The translations under genes and the position numbers were made by a program. This document shows, piece by piece, positions 24,463 to 32,061 of a stretch of 59,525 bases of DNA. The stretch spans positions 1 to 59,525 of the forward strand of contig WBUG01000013.1 in the NCBI GenBank assembly GCA_008933835.1, given 5' to 3'. Under the pieces are notes generated by a model. The model was not told the DNA's origin and ran no database searches. It saw nothing but the letters and a program-made list of their open reading frames with translations. Position 1 is the first letter of the stretch, and every line of letters begins with the position of its first letter. The DNA comes from Bacteroidota bacterium. Its GTDB lineage: Bacteria > Bacteroidota > Ignavibacteria > UBA10030 > UBA8401.

Positions 24463-25308
24463 ATGACGTTCGCATTCCTCACCGTTCTCTGTCTCCTCTC
24501 GGACACCGCGACGGTCCCCGCCGCGGTCAGCGTGCTTTCCGTGCCGGTGGAGGGCCGTTCGCTCGCCGTCTCGGCCTCGGGCGATATCATCACGCTGTCG
24601 TCGAAGGAGGGGAGCGTGACAATGTGGGACCATACCCTCACCGTCCGGAGGACCGCCGGCGGGCGGGGGTGGGGGAACGCGGAGTTCGACCGTCCGACGG
24701 ACGTCGCTTCCTCCTTCCTGTTGAACGTCTTCGTCGCGGACCCGCTCAACCGCCGGCTTCAGCAGTTCGACCGTGAGCTGAACTTTGTCCAGTCCCTCGA
24801 CGCCCGCACGCTGCAGCCGTTGGAGGGGGAATTGCGTCCGCGGGCGGCGGCGGTCATCTCGAACGGTGATGTGTACATCATTGATGAGGCGGAGCGGCGC
24901 ATCGTGGCGGCGGGACGGCGCGGACGCGTCGAGCGGGAGTTCGGCTCCGCGCGCGATGACCGGGCGCGTCTGATCGATCCGCGTGACATCGCCGCGTCTT
25001 CGGACGACCGGTTGTTCGTACTGGACCGGGACCGCGTCGTCGTCTTCGACCAGTTCGGTTCCATCGTCACGATGGTGCCGCTCATTCCCGCGCCGTGGAA
25101 GTCGCTCTCGGTCTCGGGCGGCATCTTCCTCGTCACCGCCGACGACCGCATCCAGACGATGTCCGTGGACGGTTCGTCTCCCCGAACGTTCCTCCGGGCA
25201 TTGATGACCGGTGTCGGGTCGGACGAAGTGCTGATGGACGCCGCGCTCTCCGGCGGCGCGATGTACGTGCTCACCGACCGGTCGCTCCACCGCTGCGACC
25301 TCCGCTGA
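24463..25308 (+). CDS. NHL-like beta-propeller protein, exported
   Basis: 281 residues with a hydrophobic, signal-like N-terminus (MTFAFLTVLCLLSDTATVPAA). The body repeats a ~40-residue propeller blade pattern typical of NHL/SMP-30-like folds: FDRPTDVASSFLLNVFVADPLNRRLQQFD, split into its motif parts FDRPTDVA, VFVADPLNRRLQ, VYIIDEAERRI, IDPRDIAAS and LFVLDRDRVVVFDQFG. The first of these (PTDVA...VADPLNRRLQ) is the classic NHL motif. No catalytic residues are recognisable. It follows the PorV-like gene after a hairpin and precedes cydA. It may be a periplasmic scaffold; the role is unknown. Confidence 0.78.
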   Translation: MTFAFLTVLCLLSDTATVPAAVSVLSVPVEGRSLAVSASGDIITLSSKEGSVTMWDHTLTVRRTAGGRGWGNAEFDRPTDVASSFLLNVFVADPLNRRLQQFDRELNFVQSLDARTLQPLEGELRPRAAAVISNGDVYIIDEAERRIVAAGRRGRVEREFGSARDDRARLIDPRDIAASSDDRLFVLDRDRVVVFDQFGSIVTMVPLIPAPWKSLSVSGGIFLVTADDRIQTMSVDGSSPRTFLRALMTGVGSDEVLMDAALSGGAMYVLTDRSLHRCDLR

Positions 25309-25337
25309 CCTTCGTGGTTTTCTCCGTCATTCTTCCG

Positions 25338-25345
25338 TATCTTAC
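25338..25345 (+). promoter_or_regulatory. Possible -7 promoter element before cydAB
   Basis: TATCTTAC (followed by GG) at 25338 resembles the TATnTTnCGG element found before other transcription units in this window. No convincing TTG element is present at the expected distance. Confidence 0.3.
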
Positions 25346-25363
25346 GGCAGAAAGGGACGCGCC

Positions 25364-26734
25364 ATGGACGTCGAACTTCTCGCCCGTATCCAATTCGCCT
25401 TCACCATCGCCTTCCATTACCTCTACCCGCCGCTGAGCATCGGACTCGGCGTGCTGCTCGTGGCGATGGAGGGGTTGTACCTCCGCACCGGCAACAAGGT
25501 CTACGAACGCATGACGCGCTTCTGGGTGAAGATCTTCGCCCTTACGTTCGCGATGGGGGTCGCCACCGGCATCGTGATGGAGTTCGAGTTCGGCACCAAC
25601 TGGGCCGTCTATTCGCGGTATGTCGGCGACGTCTTCGGCAGCGCCCTCGCCGCGGAGGGCATTTTCGCCTTCTTCCTCGAATCGGGCTTCCTGGCGGTGC
25701 TCGTGTTCGGCTGGGACCGCGTGTCTCCCCGCATGCACTTCTTCTCCACCTGCATGGTCTCCCTCGGCTCCATGATGAGCGCCGTCTGGATCGTCGTCGC
25801 CAACTCGTGGATGCAGACGCCGGCCGGCTTCCGCATCGCGGGGGAGGGGATGTCGGCGCGCGCCGAGATCACCGATTTCTGGGCGATGGTGTTCAATCCC
25901 TCCTCCATGGAACGGCTTGCGCACACACTGAGCGGGGCCTGGCTCGCCGGCGCCACGCTGGTGCTGAGCGTCAGCGCCTACTATCTCCTGAAACGGCGCC
26001 ATACCGACATCGCGCTCCGCTCCATGAAGATCGCAACGGTCTTGCTTGTGTTCGCATCCCTCTTCCAGCTCTTCACCGGCCACCGGAGCGCGGTCGGCGT
26101 GAGCCGGAACCAGCCGGCGAAGATGGCCGCGTTCGAGGCGCATTACGATTCGTCCGCTCCCGCGCCGTTCTACCTCTTCGGATGGGTGAACGAGGAGGAA
26201 CAGCGCGTGAACGTCGGCATCGCCGTCCCGGGGATGCTTTCCCTCCTCATCCACGGCGATAGGACGGCGCCGGTCACCGGACTGAACGCCTTCCCGCCGG
26301 ACGAACGGCCGCCGGTGAACGTCGTCTTCCAGTTCTACCATCTGATGGTCGCATCCGGGATGGCGCTGATCGCATTGGGTTTCCTCTTCGCGTTCCTGTG
26401 GGCGCGGGGCCGGCTCGCCGACCAACGCTGGGCGCTGCGCCTCGGCGTGGCGTCGGTCCTCCTGCCGCAGATCGCCAACCAGGCGGGATGGTTCGCGGCG
26501 GAGATCGGCCGGCAGCCGTGGATCGTGTACGGCCTGCTCCGCACGTCGGACGCGCTCTCGCGCACCGTGACGAAGGAGCACATCGTCTTCTCCCTTGTCC
26601 TCTTCGGTGTCATCTACGCGCTCCTCTTCGCGCTCTTCCTCTTCCTGCTGGACCAGAAGATCAAGCACGGACCCGATGAGCCGGAGGGCATCGCTTCGGA
26701 GTACGAACATCAGAAACAGCTGCTGCACGGATAA
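25364..26734 (+). CDS. cydA: Cytochrome bd ubiquinol/menaquinol oxidase subunit I
   Basis: 456 residues, a polytopic membrane protein with the CydA signatures. The N-terminus ([24 protein letters not shown]) carries the conserved heme His. [12 protein letters not shown] and the downstream Glu-rich helix ([14 protein letters not shown]) hold the proton/heme acidic residues. The quinol-binding loop begins [20 protein letters not shown], and [16 protein letters not shown] is diagnostic. Length indicates the short Q-loop class. The enzyme is a high-affinity quinol oxidase that reduces O2 without pumping protons. cydB follows 9 nt later. The presence of bd oxidase implies microaerobic or fluctuating oxygen conditions. 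Confidence 0.97.
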   Translation: MDVELLARIQFAFTIAFHYLYPPLSIGLGVLLVAMEGLYLRTGNKVYERMTRFWVKIFALTFAMGVATGIVMEFEFGTNWAVYSRYVGDVFGSALAAEGIFAFFLESGFLAVLVFGWDRVSPRMHFFSTCMVSLGSMMSAVWIVVANSWMQTPAGFRIAGEGMSARAEITDFWAMVFNPSSMERLAHTLSGAWLAGATLVLSVSAYYLLKRRHTDIALRSMKIATVLLVFASLFQLFTGHRSAVGVSRNQPAKMAAFEAHYDSSAPAPFYLFGWVNEEEQRVNVGIAVPGMLSLLIHGDRTAPVTGLNAFPPDERPPVNVVFQFYHLMVASGMALIALGFLFAFLWARGRLADQRWALRLGVASVLLPQIANQAGWFAAEIGRQPWIVYGLLRTSDALSRTVTKEHIVFSLVLFGVIYALLFALFLFLLDQKIKHGPDEPEGIASEYEHQKQLLHG

Positions 26735-26743
26735 GGAGCGCGC

Positions 26744-27775
26744 ATGGACTTCACCGGACTCGATCTGCCATTCATCTGGTTCATCCTCGTCGGCACGCTG
26801 CTGACGGGCTACGCCATCCTCGACGGCTTCGACCTCGGCGTGGGGGCGCTCCATCTGCTCACGGACACGGACGACGAACGGCGCATCATGCTCAACGCCA
26901 TCGGTCCGGTGTGGGACGGCAACGAAGTATGGCTGGTGACCGGCGGCGGCGCGCTCTTCGCCGCCTTCCCGGCCGTCTACGCGGCGGTCTTCTCCGGCTT
27001 CTACGTCGCGGTGATGCTGCTGCTCGCCCTGCTCATCTTCCGCGCGGTGGCCATCGAGTTCCGTTCCAAACAGCCCGGACGCGCCTGGCGCCGGGCGTGG
27101 GACGCCGCCTTCAGCGCGGCGAGCATCGGCATCGCCCTGCTCATGGGCGTCACGCTCGGCAACATCATCGCCGGCGTTCCCGTCGGACCGGAGCGAGACT
27201 TCACGCTTCCGCTCACCGCGCTGCTCAACCCGTACGCCCTCCTCGTCGGCGTCACCACCGTCGCCCTTTTCATGATGCACGGCGCCATCTATCTCGTGAT
27301 GAAGACCGAAGGGGAGATGCAGCGGCGGGTCCGGGGCTGGGTGAACAACGCCATCATCTTCTTCGTCATCGCGTACGTGACCACCACGATGGCGACCCTG
27401 CTGTACATGCCCCACATGGGGGAACCGTTCAAGGAACGGCCTGCGCTCTTCGCCATCGCGCTGACGGGCATGCTCGCCATCGCCAACATTCCCCGCGAAG
27501 TGCATCACGGCCGCGAGTTCCGCGCGTTCCTGTCGTCCGTCGCCAGCATCGCCAGCCTCATGGCGCTGTTCGCCGTCGGGATGTACCCGAACCTGGTGAT
27601 GTCCACCCTCTCCCCGGCGTACCATCTCACGGTGCGGAACGCCGCCTCCTCCCCGACCACCCTGTCGGTGATGCTCACCGTCGCCGTCATCGGAATTCCA
27701 TTCGTTTTGGCCTACACGGTGGCCATTTACTGGATTTTCCGCGGGAAAGTACGTTTGGATTCGGCGAGTTATTAG
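26744..27775 (+). CDS. cydB: Cytochrome bd oxidase subunit II
   Basis: 343 residues and about eight membrane helices. LPFIWFILVGTLLTGYAILDGFDLGVGALH is the CydB N-terminal signature: the segment GYAILDGFDLGVG is nearly invariant, as are NAIGPVWDGNEVWLVTGGGA and the HGAIYLVMKTEG helix. An AAGGAG ribosome-binding site precedes ATG 26744. It pairs with CydA as the structural second subunit. No cydX-like mini-subunit or cydCD exporter genes lie next to it. Confidence 0.97.
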   Translation: MDFTGLDLPFIWFILVGTLLTGYAILDGFDLGVGALHLLTDTDDERRIMLNAIGPVWDGNEVWLVTGGGALFAAFPAVYAAVFSGFYVAVMLLLALLIFRAVAIEFRSKQPGRAWRRAWDAAFSAASIGIALLMGVTLGNIIAGVPVGPERDFTLPLTALLNPYALLVGVTTVALFMMHGAIYLVMKTEGEMQRRVRGWVNNAIIFFVIAYVTTTMATLLYMPHMGEPFKERPALFAIALTGMLAIANIPREVHHGREFRAFLSSVASIASLMALFAVGMYPNLVMSTLSPAYHLTVRNAASSPTTLSVMLTVAVIGIPFVLAYTVAIYWIFRGKVRLDSASY

Positions 27776-27783
27776 TATATTTA
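27754..27783 (+). promoter_or_regulatory. Putative promoter before the pterin dehydratase gene
   Basis: TTTG (27754-27757), then 18 nt, then TATATTTA (27776-27783), followed by CGG. It overlaps the cydB 3' end. The implied transcript leader before ATG 27795 is very short. Confidence 0.5.
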
Positions 27784-27794
27784 CGGATACGCAC

Positions 27795-28073
27795 ATGGCA
27801 CGCATGAACGAACGGCAGATCGCGGCGGCGCTCCGGTCCCTTCGGGGATGGAAGCGCGACGGCGGCTCCTTCCGGAGGACGTTCCGACGGAAGGACTTCG
27901 CGGCGGCGATGGGCTTCGTGCAGAGCGTCGCCCTGCTCGCGGAACGGATGGACCATCATCCGGACATCGATATACGGTGGAACACCGTCACCCTGGTGCT
28001 CTCCACCCGCAGCGAGGGAGGGATCACCCACCGGGATGTCGACCTCGCCGAACGGATCAATTCACTGTCATAA
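27795..28073 (+). CDS. phhB: 4a-hydroxytetrahydrobiopterin dehydratase (pterin-4a-carbinolamine dehydratase)
   Basis: 92 residues, full family length. The active-site signature is intact: MDHHPDIDIRWNTVTLVLST places the paired His (HHP), then Trp, with a later His and Asp in GITHRDVDLA. The enzyme recycles the oxidised pterin cofactor of aromatic amino-acid hydroxylases and can act in other pterin or molybdopterin contexts. No phenylalanine hydroxylase gene is in the window. ATG 27795 is used; an in-frame ATG three codons later is possible given the short leader. Confidence 0.93.
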   Translation: MARMNERQIAAALRSLRGWKRDGGSFRRTFRRKDFAAAMGFVQSVALLAERMDHHPDIDIRWNTVTLVLSTRSEGGITHRDVDLAERINSLS

Positions 28074-28085
28074 CCAAGGACACCT

Positions 28086-28412
28086 ATGGCCAGCGAACAA
28101 CGCATCGAAACACTGAAGGGGATGCTCGGGAAGGATCCGAACGATGCCTTCTCCCGCTACGCGCTCGCGCTCGAATACGTCGGCATGAGCGACCTCCAGT
28201 CCGCCATCGACGAACTGCGGACCGTCATCGAGAAGGACGCGAAGTACCTCCCGGCGTATCACCAGCTCGGACAGATCTACGGACGGCTCAACCGCACGAA
28301 GGAGGCGAAGCAGACGTACCGCGCCGGCATCGACCTGGCGCAGGAGCTCGGCGAGGAGAAGGAGGCGAAGGAGATGCGCGAAGAGCTGGAAGAGCTCGAG
28401 GACGAGTGGTAG
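28086..28412 (+). CDS. Small TPR protein
   Basis: 108 residues containing about two and a half tetratricopeptide repeats: NDAFSRYALALEYVGMSD, then ELRTVIEKDAKYLPAYHQLGQIY and RTKEAKQTYRAGIDLAQELG in succession. It ends in a strongly acidic Glu-rich helix (EEKEAKEMREELEELEDEW). No signal peptide is seen, so it is cytoplasmic and presumably a protein-protein adaptor. AAGGA precedes the start. It is 12 nt after phhB and 25 nt before pyrE. Partner unknown. Confidence 0.85.
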   Translation: MASEQRIETLKGMLGKDPNDAFSRYALALEYVGMSDLQSAIDELRTVIEKDAKYLPAYHQLGQIYGRLNRTKEAKQTYRAGIDLAQELGEEKEAKEMREELEELEDEW

Positions 28413-28437
28413 CAGCGAACCAATACGACGGGGACCG

Positions 28438-29022
28438 ATGAAACTTCCGAAAGAACAGATTCTGGAGATCTTCCGCGCGACGAACGCCCTCCTGGAAGGG
28501 CATTTCGTGCTCACCTCCGGCCTGCACAGTCCGCAGTACTTCCAGTGCGCCAAGGTGCTGCAGTACCCGAAGTACCTGCACCTGCTCGCGGGGGACATCG
28601 CGGCGCACTATGAGTACAGCGAAGTGGAGCTCGTCATCTCCCCCGCGGTCGGCGGCATCGTGGTCGGCACCGAGGTCGGCCGCATGCTCGGCGTCCGCAC
28701 CATCTTCGCCGAGCGGGAACAGGGGACGATGAAACTTCGCCGCGGGTTCGACATCCGGAAGGGGGAGCGGGTCCTGGTGGTGGAGGACGTCATCACCACC
28801 GGCGGCTCGGTGGAGGAGATCCTCGGACTCGTCCGTGCGGCGGAAGCGCGTCCGGTCGGCGTCGGCTGCATCGTGGACCGCAGCGGCGGCGCCGCGTCGT
28901 TCGACGCCAAGTTCTACTCCGTGATGGAGATGGAGGTCAAGACCTTCCCGGCGGACGCGGTGCCGGACTGGCTGGCCGCCGTGCCCGTCTCGAAACCGGG
29001 GAGCCGTTCGCTGCAGCAATGA
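28438..29022 (+). CDS. pyrE: Orotate phosphoribosyltransferase
   Basis: 194 residues. The PRPP-binding motif VLVVEDVITTGGS is intact, SGLHSPQYFQCAKVLQYP is the N-terminal OPRTase signature and ISPAVGGIVVGTEVGRML is the second substrate loop. It converts orotate and PRPP to OMP in pyrimidine synthesis. GGGGA upstream supports ATG 28438. The stop overlaps the start of the MscS gene. No other de novo pyrimidine genes are nearby, but pyrimidine- and purine-nucleoside phosphorylases elsewhere in the window complement salvage. Confidence 0.95.
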   Translation: MKLPKEQILEIFRATNALLEGHFVLTSGLHSPQYFQCAKVLQYPKYLHLLAGDIAAHYEYSEVELVISPAVGGIVVGTEVGRMLGVRTIFAEREQGTMKLRRGFDIRKGERVLVVEDVITTGGSVEEILGLVRAAEARPVGVGCIVDRSGGAASFDAKFYSVMEMEVKTFPADAVPDWLAAVPVSKPGSRSLQQ

Positions 29023-30179
29023 ACCCATCGTTCTCCTTCCTCATCCCCATGACCGACGAACTCTTCGAACATCTCGTCCGTCTCTTCGGCGGACACGCCC
29101 TCCCGGCCCACGCCCTGCTCGGCGCGGCCGTCGGACTGCTGGTGCTCGCCGGCGGCAAGGCGGTCAAGTTCGTACTGGACAAGGCGGTGCGCCGCATCAT
29201 CTCCCGTACGGAGAACGAGCTCGACGACATCATCCTGGACATCGTCCTCGAACGCCTCATCGCCTTCTCGGGCATCTACGGCCTCTACCTCGGTCTGGAA
29301 GAGGTCCGGAACGGACTGACGAAGGCGCACACCACCCTCACGAAACTGCTGGACTACGCCAACGTCCTGCTGTACCTCGTCGTCGCACTGCTGGTGACCT
29401 CCGTCATCATCAAGATCACCCGCGCCGTCGTGAACAATGTGCTCAGCGGCATCGCCCGGCGCAACAACTACGAGGAGGCGGGCAAGACCCTTCCGCTGCT
29501 CGTCAACCGCGTCGCATCGTTCGTCATCATCGCCGCGGCCGCTATCGTGGTGCTGGACCGGTTCGGCCAGAACATCGGCAGCATCCTCACCATCCTCGGC
29601 GCCGGCTCCCTCGCCCTCGGCCTGGCCGCGCAGGACACCATCTCCAACATGATCTCCGGGTTCATCATCATGATCGACCGGCCGTTCCGCGTGGGGGACC
29701 GCATCCGCATCCCCTCCGGCGAGGTCGGCGACGTGTTCGAGATCGGCCTGCGCAGCACGAAGATCCTCGATTTCGACAACAACCTCGTCATCGTCCCCAA
29801 TAACGAACTGGTGAAGACCCGCATCGTGAACCTCGGCTATCCGCACAACGAAGTGCGCGTCGTCGTGGAGGTCTCCGTCGGATACGGCTGCGATGTGGAC
29901 GAAGTGAAGCGCATCATACTCGCCGCCGCCCGCCGCCATCCCGACGTCCTGAAGGAGCCGGAACCGGAGGCGTACCTGATGAAGCTCGCAGACTGGAGCC
30001 TGTCGTTCTCCCTCTTCTGCCGCGTCGCCGAGTTCAAGCAGCAGTTCAAGACCGCCGAAGCGCTCCGCATCGCCATCTACGGAGAACTGACCGCGCGGGG
30101 GATCGAGATCCCGTTCCCGCAGCAGGTCGTCCACCTCCGCCGCCCCGTTCCCCATGCTTCCCGACGTCGAACGAAGTGA
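29019..30179 (+). CDS. MscS-family mechanosensitive ion channel
   Basis: 386 residues. Hydrophobic helices lie at about 27-55, 75-95, 105-135 and 160-205. The pore-lining helix is the glycine/alanine-rich stretch TILGAGSLALGLAAQDTISN, followed by the MscS beta domain (RPFRVGDRIRIPSGEVGDVFEI, STKILDFDNNLVIVPN) and the C-terminal alpha/beta region. Such channels open under membrane tension and release solutes on hypo-osmotic shock. ATG 29019 overlaps the pyrE stop; an alternative ATG lies at 29050. The 3' end overlaps the NUDIX gene by 26 nt. Confidence 0.93.
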   Translation: MNPSFSFLIPMTDELFEHLVRLFGGHALPAHALLGAAVGLLVLAGGKAVKFVLDKAVRRIISRTENELDDIILDIVLERLIAFSGIYGLYLGLEEVRNGLTKAHTTLTKLLDYANVLLYLVVALLVTSVIIKITRAVVNNVLSGIARRNNYEEAGKTLPLLVNRVASFVIIAAAAIVVLDRFGQNIGSILTILGAGSLALGLAAQDTISNMISGFIIMIDRPFRVGDRIRIPSGEVGDVFEIGLRSTKILDFDNNLVIVPNNELVKTRIVNLGYPHNEVRVVVEVSVGYGCDVDEVKRIILAAARRHPDVLKEPEPEAYLMKLADWSLSFSLFCRVAEFKQQFKTAEALRIAIYGELTARGIEIPFPQQVVHLRRPVPHASRRRTK

Positions 30180-30696
30180 GACGGTCTACCGGGGCGTCAT
30201 CGTACGCCTGAGGCTCGACCATCTCCGCACCCCGTCCGGTGCGTCCGCCGTTCGAGAAGTGGTGGAGCATCCCGGCGGTGCAGCGGTGGTACCGGTCCTC
30301 CCGAACGGCGACCTGCTCCTCGTCCGCCAGTACCGCCACCCGGTCCGGCGCGAAGTGATCGAACTCCCTGCCGGGAAGCTCGACGCGGGGGAGGAGCCGT
30401 TGCGGTGCGCACAGCGGGAACTTCGCGAAGAGACGGGACACCGTTCCGACGACTGGCGTCCGCTTACCGCGATGCTCGCCACGCCGGGCGTGTGCGACGA
30501 GGTGCTGCATCTCTTCGCCGCCCGCGATGTCCGGCCGGACCCCGCGGGACAGGACCTGGACGAGGGGGAATCGTCACTGCGCCTCCTGCGCGTGACGATG
30601 GACGAAGCGCTCCGCATGGTGAAGCGGGGCGAGATCACGGACGGGAAGACCATCGTCGGCATCATGATGCTGAACCAAGGAATGGACGCTCCATGA
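30154..30696 (+). CDS. NUDIX hydrolase, ADP-ribose pyrophosphatase-like
   Basis: 180 residues with a complete Nudix box: the glycine of GKLDAGEEP starts it, and RELREETGH supplies the metal-binding REUxEExG core. LVRQYRHPVRREVIELPAGKL upstream of the box is typical of ADP-ribose/ADP-sugar pyrophosphatases. It should hydrolyse nucleoside-diphosphate sugars to a nucleoside monophosphate and a sugar phosphate. It overlaps the mscS-like gene by 26 nt and the phosphorylase gene by 4 nt, so the three are translated in a coupled fashion. Substrate preference is inferred, not shown. Confidence 0.9.
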   Translation: MLPDVERSETVYRGVIVRLRLDHLRTPSGASAVREVVEHPGGAAVVPVLPNGDLLLVRQYRHPVRREVIELPAGKLDAGEEPLRCAQRELREETGHRSDDWRPLTAMLATPGVCDEVLHLFAARDVRPDPAGQDLDEGESSLRLLRVTMDEALRMVKRGEITDGKTIVGIMMLNQGMDAP

Positions 30697-32018
30697 CCAT
30701 CAACGAGATCATTCGAAAGAAACGGGACGGGGCCGCATTGACGGCGGACGAACTGCAGCGGCTCATCGGCGGGTACGTGCAGGGAGAGGTCCCGGACTAC
30801 CAGATGTCCGCCTTCCTCATGGCGGTCTACTTCCGCGGCATGACCCCCGAGGAGACCGTGGAGTTCACCCGGCTCATGCTCCATTCCGGCGATGTCGTCG
30901 ACCTCTCCGCCGTGCCCGGCGTGAAGGTGGACAAGCATTCCACCGGAGGCGTGGGAGACAAGATCTCCCTGCCGCTCGCACCCGTCGTCGCCGCGTGCGG
31001 CGTGCCGGTGCCGATGATCAGCGGCCGGGGTCTGGGGCACACCGGAGGGACGCTCGACAAGCTCGAGTCCATCCCGGGTTTCCGCACCGACCTCTCCATC
31101 GAGGAGTACAAGCGGGTCATCGCCGAGCTCGGCCTCGTCCTCATCGGCCAGACGAAGGAGATCGCGCCGGCGGACAAGAAGATGTACGCCCTGCGCGACG
31201 TCACCTCCACCGTGGAGTGCATCCCGCTCATCGCCGGCAGCATCATGAGCAAGAAACTGGCGGAAGGGATCGACGCGCTCGTGCTGGACGTGAAGACCGG
31301 ACGGGGCGCGTTCATGTCCACCGAGGAACGCTCGCGCGCGCTCGCCGAAGCGCTCGTCTCCATCGGAACGCGGTTCGGCAAGGAGACCGTCGGTTTCATC
31401 ACCCGGATGGACGAACCGCTCGGGTACGCCATCGGCAACTGGAACGAAGTGGTCGAATCGGCGGAATGCCTGCAGGGGCGCGACGTGCCGGACGTGATGG
31501 AACTGACCGTCGTGCTCGGCGGCGCGATGGTCTGGCTCGGACGGAAGGCCGGTTCGCTGGAGGAGGGGATGGAACGGTGCCGGCAGGCCGTGAAGGACGG
31601 TTCGGCGTACGACCGCTTCCTGCGCCTCGTCCGACGGCAGTACGGCGATCCGTCGTACATCGTCGATCCGTCGAAGTACCGCCGGTCACGGCATACCGAG
31701 ACCGTTTCGGCGCCCGCGGACGGGTACATCGGCTCCATCGACTCGCTCGAACTCGGTTTCACCGGCATCGTGCTCGGCGCCGGCCGTACGAGAGTGGACG
31801 AGGCCGTCGAACCAGCCGCCGGCATCCTGCTCCGCAAGAAATGCGGCGACCCGGTGCGGAAGGGGGAGACCGTCGCGGAGTTCTCGACGGACCGCACGGC
31901 CGCAGTGGACGAAGCGAAACGGCGCATCGAACGGGCGGTCACCGTCACTCCCGCCCGGCCGGAACCGCAGAAGCTCATCCTCTCCGTGGTGGACAAGAAC
32001 GGCGTCCGCCCGTACTGA
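30693..32018 (+). CDS. deoA: Pyrimidine-nucleoside (thymidine) phosphorylase
   Basis: 441 residues, the usual length. The family signature SGRGLGHTGGTLDKLE is intact. The phosphate-binding stretch KHSTGGVGDK and TKEIAPADKKMYALRDVT (catalytic region) are also present, and the C-terminal alpha/beta domain ends in ILSVVDKNG. It cleaves uridine/thymidine with phosphate to a free base and a sugar 1-phosphate. ATG 30693 overlaps the NUDIX stop (ATGA). With Pdp- and DeoA-type enzymes so similar, uridine versus thymidine preference cannot be decided here. A hairpin overlaps its stop codon. Confidence 0.94.
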   Translation: MTINEIIRKKRDGAALTADELQRLIGGYVQGEVPDYQMSAFLMAVYFRGMTPEETVEFTRLMLHSGDVVDLSAVPGVKVDKHSTGGVGDKISLPLAPVVAACGVPVPMISGRGLGHTGGTLDKLESIPGFRTDLSIEEYKRVIAELGLVLIGQTKEIAPADKKMYALRDVTSTVECIPLIAGSIMSKKLAEGIDALVLDVKTGRGAFMSTEERSRALAEALVSIGTRFGKETVGFITRMDEPLGYAIGNWNEVVESAECLQGRDVPDVMELTVVLGGAMVWLGRKAGSLEEGMERCRQAVKDGSAYDRFLRLVRRQYGDPSYIVDPSKYRRSRHTETVSAPADGYIGSIDSLELGFTGIVLGAGRTRVDEAVEPAAGILLRKKCGDPVRKGETVAEFSTDRTAAVDEAKRRIERAVTVTPARPEPQKLILSVVDKNGVRPY

Positions 32019-32038
32019 ACCGCCTCGGTGCGGTTCAG
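32015..32038 (+). terminator. Hairpin overlapping the phosphorylase stop codon
   Basis: CTGAACCGC (32015-32023) pairs perfectly with GCGGTTCAG (32030-32038) across a 6-nt loop; ACGAAAATTACG follows rather than T residues. It separates the nucleoside operon from the metallopeptidase operon. Confidence 0.5.
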
Positions 32039-32050
32039 ACGAAAATTACG

Positions 32051-32058
32051 TATCATTC
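32051..32058 (+). promoter_or_regulatory. Possible -7 promoter element before the metallopeptidase gene
   Basis: TATCATTC followed by GG, resembling the element in front of other units. It is only 3 nt before ATG 32062, which would give an almost leaderless mRNA or imply a later start such as ATG 32116. Confidence 0.3.
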
Positions 32059-32061
32059 GGT